Below are positions 57,071 through 64,000 of a stretch of DNA of 64,000 bases, in pieces. How positions within the stretch are numbered: the stretch's first letter is position 1; each line of letters begins with the position of its first letter. The notes beneath the pieces were generated by a model. That model ran no database searches, was not told the DNA's origin, and saw only the letters and a list, made by a program, of their open reading frames with translations. The DNA comes from Thraustochytrium sp. TN22 (taxonomy: Eukaryota; Sar; Bigyra; Thraustochytrida; Thraustochytriidae): contig JABLUY010000021.1 in assembly GCA_013306675.1 (NCBI GenBank), positions 160,340 to 224,339 on the forward strand, given 5' to 3'. The position numbers were made by a program, and so were the translations under genes.

Positions 57071-58432
57071 ATGAGGGTGGGCGGGGTCAACTTGGCCGAC
57101 GAAGAGGGCGGCAGCAAGGGCGTCCTTGACGCAGAACGAGCCTCCGGGTCGGCGTGGCTGGCGAAAGGCGTGAGGCACGCGGGCCCGTTCCTGCTCGCGC
57201 TCGCGCTGGGGGCCGTGCTGGGCGGGACCATTACGCACTACGGGGTGGACGAGGTCGGGGCGAGCGCCAGTGGCAGCAGCGGCGGCAACCTGGAGTGCAA
57301 CCAAACCGAGGTCGTTGGCGGGAGCGATGGCGGCTCGGAGGGCAGCGGCGAGACTGGCGCGGACTGCACCGGGGCCCCCACGAGCTCTTCCGCCCCGGCG
57401 AGCACCGCGGCCCCCACGACCGCAGAGCTACTCTGGTCCTTTGAGAGCAAGTGCGATGACGAGCTGGTGAGCGCGCGAAACCAGGCTCGCGTCGTGGGCC
57501 ACGGCTATTGTCTGAGCCACGACTCGCTGACCTTCGCGCGCCAGCTGGAAGGCGACAGCCTCAACTTTTTCGTCATCGGCGACTGGGGCCGAGACGGCTG
57601 GTGCTGTCAGCGCGACGTAGCAGCTGAGATGTCTGTAGCCGCCGCCATCACGCAGCCGGTCGCCATCCTCAACACGGGAGACAATTTCTACCCTAACGGG
57701 ATCCTCTCGCCCACCGACGAGCAGGTGCAGACTTCCTGGGAGCATGTCTACAACGAGACGGGCATCGCAACCGTTCCCTGGTACAGCGTCTTCGGCAACC
57801 ACGACCACTACGGCGATGTTGAGGCGCAGCTCGCGATGCACGACCTCTACCCGAACTGGAACATGCCGGACCGCTTCTATGCGAAGCGATTTGAGACCAG
57901 CTCTGGGTTCTCCGTGCACGCCGTCTTTCTCGACACCACGCCCACGCTATCATTTTACGCATCCACGGTCAATGTGGCCAACTTCTGGAATGAGAATGGC
58001 ACCAGCGCTTCAGAGTACCTTGAGACGCAGATTGACTTTCTCAACGCCACCTTCTTCGCGTCCGACGCCGAATGGAAAATAGTTGTCGCGCACCACCCGG
58101 TCTATACGTCCACCGAGCACTACCCCGAGGACCATCTCACGCTGCGCACAATGCTGCGCCCCGTTCTCGACGACCTCGGCGTCGCCGTCTACTTTAACGG
58201 TCACGATCACTCGCTCGAGCAGCATCGGCCAGACGATGCCGTGACCACCTTTGTCCTGTCCGGCGCTGGGTCCAAGACTCGCCCTCGCGTCACGGTGCGC
58301 GACGAGGGCTTCGACTTCCACTACGGCGAGCAGAGCGCCTTTGTCTCCGTCTCCGCCAACGAGAGCCAGCTTCTGCTCCAGTACCTTGACTTTCGCGGCT
58401 CACTTCTTCTTGAGACCATCATTGAGCAGTAA
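57071..58432 (+). CDS. Membrane-anchored tartrate-resistant acid phosphatase-like metallophosphatase, copy 1
   Basis: A 453-residue type II membrane protein. A short cytoplasmic N-terminus precedes one hydrophobic segment (AGPFLLALALGAVLGGTI), a Gly/Ser/Thr-rich stalk and a luminal metallophosphoesterase domain. Metal-ligand motifs of the ACP5/purple acid phosphatase class are complete: VIGDWG, NTGDNFY (with the metal-bound Tyr), FGNHDHYG, VVAHHPVY and NGHDHSLE. Several N-x-S/T sites in the domain fit a secretory protein. Family enzymes hydrolyse phosphomonoesters using an Fe/Zn or Fe/Fe centre. The start is the first ATG at 57071; the frame upstream opens at a GTG. The adjacent gene is a close paralogue, so this pair is a tandem duplication. 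Substrate unknown. Confidence 0.9.
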   Translation: MRVGGVNLADEEGGSKGVLDAERASGSAWLAKGVRHAGPFLLALALGAVLGGTITHYGVDEVGASASGSSGGNLECNQTEVVGGSDGGSEGSGETGADCTGAPTSSSAPASTAAPTTAELLWSFESKCDDELVSARNQARVVGHGYCLSHDSLTFARQLEGDSLNFFVIGDWGRDGWCCQRDVAAEMSVAAAITQPVAILNTGDNFYPNGILSPTDEQVQTSWEHVYNETGIATVPWYSVFGNHDHYGDVEAQLAMHDLYPNWNMPDRFYAKRFETSSGFSVHAVFLDTTPTLSFYASTVNVANFWNENGTSASEYLETQIDFLNATFFASDAEWKIVVAHHPVYTSTEHYPEDHLTLRTMLRPVLDDLGVAVYFNGHDHSLEQHRPDDAVTTFVLSGAGSKTRPRVTVRDEGFDFHYGEQSAFVSVSANESQLLLQYLDFRGSLLLETIIEQ

Positions 58433-58802
58433 AAACAACTCAAAGGGACGGGACGAACGTCCGCGTCATCTTCCGGGCGCCTTGCAGCTGAGCATAGCGT
58501 TATGAGAGAATGAAGCTGCCAGCCAAGTCGTTCAGGCCGAGCCAAGGCCGAGTGCCGGGTGAGACCTTTCCCCTCCACTCGTACGGGTCCCGCGCTGTCG
58601 ACTTGGAGAAGCTCGCGTCCGAGTCATGCCAAATCACCACTGCACGTTCAACTCAACGTGCGCGCTCGGAGCCACCTCGCGACCGCCAGCTGCTGGCTGA
58701 CCAAGGCCGAGACGGCAAGGCTTCTTTCTATCCTGCAAGAAGGACTCGGACTGTGACTCGGACTGTGGCGGCGCGTCGTCGCTCTTCTTCAAGTTGACTG
58801 TG
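58433..58802. other. Gap between tandem phosphatase genes
   Basis: About 370 bp containing the 3' end of copy 1 and the promoter of copy 2. No conserved structure seen. Confidence 0.5.
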
Positions 58803-60305
58803 ATGATGAGCTCCGCGCTCGTCCTCAGCTCAGCTCGTCACGGTGCGTCACGGTGGAGCAGCGGCAGCAGTTCTCTGTCGCTCGGCCCCGCCCGGCGGCG
58901 CGACAGCGTCGGCAGGATGCTGGACGCGGAGCGCGGCGGGCAGGAGTCACGCGCGCTGACCGGGACGGAGCGGCGCGCCGAGGACGAGTACGACTTCGAG
59001 CAGATGCTGGTCGATGGCGGCCATGGCGCGGGCGGCGCCGGCTCCGAGGTGCGCGGCGCGCGCAGCGATGGCCGCGTGGCGGCGGCCGACGAGGAGGAAG
59101 GCGCCCCGCTGGATGGAGCCCCGCGCGTGGTGCGTGGCCCGCGCTCGCACTCGCGCTACGCGGCCATGGGCAAATACTGCGGGCCCTTCTTGCTCGTGCT
59201 CGCGCTCGGCGCCGTGTTTGGCGGCATCATGTCGCGCTACGACCGGGATCAGCAAGAGAAGCTCCTCGAGGCCAACGAGACGGGCTCCGACGGGCTGCTC
59301 TGGGCCTTTGAGAGCAAGTGCGACGAGGACCTGGTCCAAGACCGAAACCTGGCTCGCGTTGTGGGCCACGGCTACTGCGTGGACCACGGCGACTCCACGA
59401 GCTTTGCGCGCCGCCTGAGTGGTGACAGCCTTAACTTCCTTGTCATTGGCGACTGGGGTCGCGACGGCTGGTGCTGCCAGCGTGATGTGGCGGCTGAAAT
59501 GTCTGCCGCAGCGGCCGTCACCAAGCCGGTCGGCATTCTCAACACGGGCGACAACTTCTACCCGATCGGCATCCACGCGTCCGGCGCCGAGCAGGTGCAG
59601 ACGTCCTGGGCTGACGTGTACAACGAGACGAACATCAGCGACCTCACCTGGTACAGCGTGCTCGGCAACCACGACCACTATGGCGACGTGGACGCCGAGC
59701 TCGAGATGCACAGGGCGTTTACGAACTGGTACATGCCGGACCGCTACTACGCCAAGCGCTTCACAACCGCTGCCGGGCTTTCCGTTCAAGCCGTCTTCCT
59801 CGACACCACGCCCATGCTGTCCGCCTACAACCAAACCGCCAACGTTGTCAACTTCTGGACCGCAAACCATACCAGTGCCGCGGAGTATCTTCAGACGCAG
59901 ATCGACTTCCTCAACACTACCTTTGCCACCTCCGACGCCACCTGGAAGATCGTCGTCGCGCACCACCCGGTCTACACGTCCACGGAACATTATGCGGAAG
60001 ACCACGTCACGCTGCGCTCCCATCTGCGCCCCGTCCTGGATGACCTCGGTGTCGCGGTCTACTTCAATGGCCACGATCATGGACTCGAGGAGCACAGGCC
60101 AGACAGCGCCGCCACGACTTTTGTTCTCTCCGGAGCCGGCTCGCAAGTGCGCCCCCTCGTCACTGTCCGTGACGAAGGCTTCAAGTTCCACTACGCCGAA
60201 CAGGGCGGCTTTGTTGCCTTCTCTGCCAACCTCACCAACCTCTTGATCCAGTACATTGACTTTCGGGGCTCGCTCCTCTTCGAGACCGCCATCACACAGG
60301 GCTAG
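58803..60305 (+). CDS. Membrane-anchored tartrate-resistant acid phosphatase-like metallophosphatase, copy 2
   Basis: A 500-residue paralogue of the upstream gene. The catalytic domains are alignable end to end, with all metal motifs retained: VIGDWG, NTGDNFY, LGNHDHYG, VVAHHPVY and NGHDHGLEEH. It has a longer N-terminal cytosolic part and a TM segment GPFFLLVLALGAVFGG-like before a shorter stalk (ANETGSDGLLWAF). It starts at ATG 58803 (MMSSALVLSS); an internal ATG at 58917 (MLDAERGG) aligns with the VLDAERASG of copy 1 and is the alternative start. Divergence between the copies is concentrated in the stalk and cytosolic tail, so their localisation or partners may differ while activity is shared. 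Confidence 0.9.
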   Translation: MMSSALVLSSARHGASRWSSGSSSLSLGPARRRDSVGRMLDAERGGQESRALTGTERRAEDEYDFEQMLVDGGHGAGGAGSEVRGARSDGRVAAADEEEGAPLDGAPRVVRGPRSHSRYAAMGKYCGPFLLVLALGAVFGGIMSRYDRDQQEKLLEANETGSDGLLWAFESKCDEDLVQDRNLARVVGHGYCVDHGDSTSFARRLSGDSLNFLVIGDWGRDGWCCQRDVAAEMSAAAAVTKPVGILNTGDNFYPIGIHASGAEQVQTSWADVYNETNISDLTWYSVLGNHDHYGDVDAELEMHRAFTNWYMPDRYYAKRFTTAAGLSVQAVFLDTTPMLSAYNQTANVVNFWTANHTSAAEYLQTQIDFLNTTFATSDATWKIVVAHHPVYTSTEHYAEDHVTLRSHLRPVLDDLGVAVYFNGHDHGLEEHRPDSAATTFVLSGAGSQVRPLVTVRDEGFKFHYAEQGGFVAFSANLTNLLIQYIDFRGSLLFETAITQG

Positions 60306-60952
60306 GGCAGTCAAAATACAGAAGAAGAGGTTTTTCGTGTTGGTAGTAGGGGCGGCCGGCCAGGACCGGGGCAGTGCAGCTTTTGCCCTTGTCGGCTTGG
60401 AATTCCCGCTTTTCTCTCGACCATTTGCAACCGGATAAGCGAGGGAGTCATAGTTGTAACGGGGTTCCCCTGAGCGAGCCTCTGGAAACTTGTTTTTAAC
60501 TTTCTGCCCGGGGCGGGCTCTGGGAAATATGTCCGCCCTGCTTAACACCGAGTCAGTGGTATTCGTAGTAGGCGTTTGTGTGGACCTTTTGGAGTCAGCA
60601 CCATAAAGGATTTTTCGGAAGCGGTTTTTTCGGTTGGCGTCGTTGGCCCAACGGCGAGATACGGCGATTGCCGAGGTCTTGGTGCTGTCGGATGAAAAGC
60701 AAGCGAGCAACAGAGCAAACTCGCTCTGGGCGTGCCCGGCGAAGGCGGGGCAAGCCCGGGTGCGGACGCGCGCGCGCGAGTGCAGGCGCGGGCGAGCTCT
60801 GACGGGCCCTGGGCGGGCCCTGGGCGGTGCTTTGGGCCTCTGGCAGGCATGTAGGGCAGTCAGAAAAGGTTTGAGCGGCTACGTGGTCTTGGGTCCCGTC
60901 CAGCCTAACGACCACGCAGAGGTGGGCTCCTTGCAGCACTTCGAGCACGAGT
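60306..60952. other. Region between phosphatase copy 2 and Cys-rich locus
   Basis: About 0.65 kb, with several T-runs (about 60330, 60493, 60608 and 60627) and no gene supported. Confidence 0.45.
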
Positions 60953-61840
60953 ATGGCGTGCAGCTGCGACGTAGATGCGTGTCAGGCGTGCGGCTGCTGC
61001 CCGTGCTGCAAGAATCTGCCCGCGCTGACGTGCACGTGCAAGAAGAAGCGTTGCAGCAAGTGCAGCAAGTGCCTGAGCTGCGCTTGGAAGTGCGCTACGC
61101 GCGCTGTGGAGACCGCCGGGCAGCCCAAGGCGCGCGCGGCGGGTGTTGAGGCCACGCGCAAGCTCGTGCAGCAACGCAAGATGCCTCAAGATGACAGTGA
61201 TCTCATCATCAACGAGTCAGCCGTGGACGGTTGCCTGGCGGAGAGGTCCAGGCATGCCTCCGCCCGCGTCTTGTACGCAGTCTTCGGATGGTCTGTGAAG
61301 GCGCTCTCCAAGGTAGGCTCCAAGCTCGCCCGGACCAACTCGGCTTCTGAGGACGAGTTGGGCGAACAGAACTGGGCCGAGCTGGTGCGCGCCATGCTGA
61401 GGCGGTTCAAGAGGATGGCGGAGATCGTCTACCCTGCGGCGCCAGAGCTGCTCGAGCAGAAGGTCCAGAGGAGCTCCCTCCCATACGCACAGCGGAGAAG
61501 GACAAGCTCCTGCGGCGAAACATCATCCAGGTGCTCTTGCAGCACACGGATAGGAGTCCGGGTACATGGCCCTTCCGCGCCGCGCTCTGCGCGACGTACA
61601 CGCGTGACGAGATCCACGACTTCGGTTTCGACTTCGGCAGGCTCAAGAACCGGTGGAAACACTTGGGGAATCGACTTTGCCATCATCCTGGGCGGCAGCC
61701 GACTTCTGCCAGCGAAGTTTACGCGCCGCAACGGCGACGGCACCGCCACACAAGCGCTCGCGCGAGTACCGGCGCGGGGCCAGCCTTGGCGTCGTGGAGG
61801 CGCAGTAAGTGACAGCGGCTGGCAGAGCAGTATGCTGTGA
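60953..61840 (+). pseudogene. Cys-rich (CXC/tesmin-like) ORF with frameshift, possible mobile-element relic
   Basis: Begins at ATG 60953 with a dense Cys cluster (MACSCDVDACQACGCCPCC, then CTCKKKRCSKCSKCLSC), which resembles zinc-binding CXC/tesmin domains. A helical region follows (about 61150-61470, including NWAELVRAMLRRFKRMAEI). At about 61480-61495 the plausible coding frame shifts: frame 2 turns into Arg/Ser low complexity while frame 1 gives EKDKLLRRNIIQVLLQHTD and GTWPFRAALCATYTRDEIHD, then FGFDFGRLKNRWK. These look like a real protein. The apparent 30-nt GT-AG alternative there is too short and does not restore the frame. A further break is likely after 61660. I do not recognise the family with certainty; similar CXC-plus-helix ORFs occur in protist transposons, which is a guess here. 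Confidence 0.45.
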
Positions 61841-62940
61841 CGCTTGAGCACGCGCTTGACCAAGGCATGCCCCCGCAAGGGCCGTCACCTACTCCTGGGA
61901 GCAGTGGGCTCAGGACGATGTGTGCCGTGTCCGCGTCGACAGGCCCAATCTGGGCCCACTCGACGCGGACGGCACAACGAGGAAGTGTGGAAGGTGAGCC
62001 AGTGAGACCCGTTTCCAAGCGACAGACAACTTCGTGCCAAGCTTGCCAAGCTCAAGACGAAGCGCAAGAAGCTGGAGGGGCTAAGCAGCAGCAGCAGCGG
62101 CGGCGATGGGAGCAGCAGCAACAACAGGAAGTGGCGCACGGCCACACCGTTGGCGCCGTGCACCAACCATGAGGACGACGATGACGACCACGAGAGCTGG
62201 GATGCTGAGGATGGCGATGACGAGCGAGAGAGGCAGATCGACCCTTCGGTAGGTGAAGAGCGGCCTTGTCGCCAAGGAAGGGGCCGCGCGGCGCGGCAGA
62301 ACAAGTCGTACGCCGAGAGTGACGATGACTCGAGCGAACAGGAACCGCTCATAGACCCTGGAGGCCGTGGAGTAGCCTGAGCTCAAGACGAACGCTTTTC
62401 CAACATGGAACTTGAACTTCCAGTCCCTTGTAGGGCGCCTAGCCCGCTTGGGCGCTCCTTGTTGGCGTCCTCCAGGTCCTTCTTGAGCAAGAATCGCAAG
62501 TAAGGTCCCGCCCTCTGCACCCTTGGCCAAGAAAAGCTCAGCAAGGCTTCCCTCGCCTCCCCTGACGCCTCCCCACTCCCCCGCACGCCCCCCCTGGCCT
62601 TACTGCTCACGCACGAGAGGCCGCCCGCGCGCTGCCCTGCTTGGGCCCCTCATCATGGCGGGATCGCGCCGCGCCAACTCAAGCTCACAAGGACGCCGCG
62701 CAGGACCGCGCGGGCGCGCTCAGCCCCATCCCCTGGACCCCCGCGCCCGACGCCGCGCTCGCTTTGGCATTTGATTGATTACCGAAAGGGTCTGAGTTGG
62801 CCAAGTCCTCAGCTCAACGTGGAGCCACCTACTACGAATACCACTGACTCGGTGTTAAAAAAACTTGATCATTGGCACTTGAAACATGATTTGAGCTCGC
62901 AACAAAAAGTTCGCGGCGTGTCGTTTCAGGTTTATGTAGC
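61841..62940. other. Region downstream of the Cys-rich locus, up to the GDP-mannose epimerase 3' end
   Basis: About 1.1 kb. CAG/CAA-rich stretch near 62080-62130, then mixed sequence with a lower GC content from about 62770 (ttttatgta-type). It may hold decayed coding sequence of the preceding locus; no intact gene is supported. Confidence 0.45.
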
Positions 62941-63993
62941 TTAGTTGAGCGAGTCAAGGGACTCGGTGGACTGGGTGACGACCTTGGAGGACTGGAAGGA
63001 CGAGACATCAACGCCGCTGGCCTTGCGCTCCTCAATGCGGGCCTCAATCCAGTCCATGGTCTTCTTGAGGCCGGACTTGAGGTCGATGCCGGGGGCCCAG
63101 CCGAGCACCTTCTTGATGAGGGTGTTGTCGGAGTTGCGGCCGCGCACGCCCTCGGGGCCCGGGACGTGCTTGTGCTTGAGCTGGCCAGTCTTGCCGGCGA
63201 GCTCAATGACGATGTCGGCCATCTGGTTCATGGAGACCATCTCGTCGGAGCCGAGGTTGATGGGCTTCTTGAAGTCGGAGTCCATGAGGCGCTGGATGCC
63301 CTCAATGCAGTCATCGACGTACATGAAGGAGCGGGTCTGCTCGCCGTTGCCCCAGATCTCGAACTCCTCGGTGGAGGTGAGCGCCTTGCGGCAGAAGGCA
63401 GCCGGGGCCTTCTCGCGGCCATCAGTCCACGTGCCGTGCGGGCCGTAGACGTTGTGGAAGCGGGCGATGCGCACCTCGAAGCCGAAGTCGCGGCCGTAGT
63501 GCATGGCGAGCTCCTCCGAGGCGAGCTTCTCGAGGCCGTAGGCGTCCTGGGGCTGCGCCGGCCAGGCGTCCTCCTCCTTGAGGCCCGGGTTCGCCTCGTC
63601 CTCCTGCTTGGACTCGTTGTACACGCAGGCCGAGGAGGCGTAGAAGAAGCGCTTGCAGCCGGCGCGGCGGGCGGCCTCCACCATGTTGAAGGAGATCATG
63701 GTGTTGTTGTAGAAGAGCACCGAGTGGTTGGACTGGATGAAGCCCATGCCACCCATGTCGGCGGCCAGGTTGTAGATCTCCTCGCAGCCCTCGGTCGCCT
63801 TGACGCAGTTGGCCAGCGAGCGCAGGTCCAGCAGCTTGAACTCATCGCAGAACTCCTTTTCCTCGAAGAACTCCTGCTTCTTCCAGTCCACGGCCACCAC
63901 GTACTTGCCCTGCTCCTTGAGCTTCTTGCCCAGGTGGGCGGCGATGAAGCCGCCGGCACCGGTGATGCACACCTTCGTCTTGCCCTCCGCCAT
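62941..63993 (-). CDS. GME: GDP-mannose 3,5-epimerase (extended SDR family)
   Basis: A 350-residue extended short-chain dehydrogenase/reductase, the size of plant GDP-D-mannose 3,5-epimerase, which makes GDP-L-galactose for ascorbate or polysaccharide synthesis. Elements: NAD-binding VCITGAGGFIAAHLGKKL at the N-terminus; NLAADMGGMGFIQSNH; the active-site stretch SSACVYNE (catalytic Cys); YGLEK as YxxxK; RFHNVYGPHGTW; FMYVDDCIEGI (second catalytic Cys at the DDC position); and PEGVRGRNSDN. It starts at ATG 63993, close to the window edge. No intron. Role in an ascorbate pathway is inferred from the family; a GDP-sugar for glycan synthesis is the alternative. Confidence 0.93.
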   Translation of the reverse strand: MAEGKTKVCITGAGGFIAAHLGKKLKEQGKYVVAVDWKKQEFFEEKEFCDEFKLLDLRSLANCVKATEGCEEIYNLAADMGGMGFIQSNHSVLFYNNTMISFNMVEAARRAGCKRFFYASSACVYNESKQEDEANPGLKEEDAWPAQPQDAYGLEKLASEELAMHYGRDFGFEVRIARFHNVYGPHGTWTDGREKAPAAFCRKALTSTEEFEIWGNGEQTRSFMYVDDCIEGIQRLMDSDFKKPINLGSDEMVSMNQMADIVIELAGKTGQLKHKHVPGPEGVRGRNSDNTLIKKVLGWAPGIDLKSGLKKTMDWIEARIEERKASGVDVSSFQSSKVVTQSTESLDSLN

Positions 63994-64000
63994 CTTGCCT

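Noticed and set aside
61471-61500. A 30-nt GT-AG intron to repair the Cys-rich ORF
   Set aside because: Too short for a spliceosomal intron and, being a multiple of three, it would not correct the frame.
1-64000. CRISPR array, prophage or bacterial operon
   Set aside because: No spaced palindromic repeats and no polycistronic gene runs; gene content is eukaryotic.

Overview
This is a GC-rich eukaryotic nuclear window. Its long, mostly uninterrupted genes encode eukaryote-specific proteins: ATG2, a BEACH protein, pecanex, a SENP8-like protease and the ciliary protein CFAP418. It also carries an intron-containing tRNA-Ser and a few short spliceosomal introns (68-125 bp). The eight C-x4-C/HGG repeats of the WRKY19-like protein, a stand-alone AP2-domain regulator, GDP-mannose epimerase and the absence of introns from almost all genes fit a stramenopile protist. 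A labyrinthulomycete/thraustochytrid is my best guess; that is inference, not proof.

Layout, left to right: an EHD/sarcalumenin-like GTPase (-); a frameshifted YqaJ-nuclease/piggyBac-like mobile-element relic (+); alpha-N-acetylglucosaminidase (-); tRNA-Ser(UGA) with intron (+); a WRKY19-like zinc-repeat protein (+) with a tandemly duplicated 3' end; a ~3,450-residue LamG/PH-BEACH/WD40 protein (-); an unrecognised gene (+); a D-amino-acid oxidase-like flavoprotein (+); a class I/II aminotransferase (-); ATG2 (+); a DUF1697 protein (-) with a decayed extra copy of its tail; a MAPEG protein (+); a four-exon CFAP418 homologue (-); a PhyH dioxygenase (+); a two-exon MDR reductase (+); a TIR-like/NACHT/WD40 STAND protein (-); pecanex (-); a small unknown gene (+); an AP2-domain protein (-); GlcNAc-6-phosphate deacetylase (+); a SENP8-like protease (-); two tandem membrane-anchored acid-phosphatase-like genes (+,+); a Cys-rich broken ORF (+); and GDP-mannose 3,5-epimerase (-).

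There are no operons. Genes alternate in strand, giving divergent pairs with shared 0.4-1.8 kb promoter regions and convergent pairs with very short 3' gaps (72 bp between the MAPEG and CFAP418 stops). Functional links are loose: ATG2, BEACH and pecanex act in membrane traffic or contact; NAGLU and the deacetylase both process GlcNAc; the oxidase, PhyH and aminotransferase are small-molecule enzymes.

Simple repeats cluster just upstream of start codons, including (GGCGC)n directly before two ATGs. Several predicted reading frames open upstream of the first ATG at GTG or TTG, so I use the first in-frame or best family-supported ATG. The most unusual items are the TIR-like/NACHT/double-WD40 protein, the YqaJ-piggyBac composite relic, the tRNA with its tandemly duplicated acceptor sequence, and two cases of local duplication at gene 3' ends.
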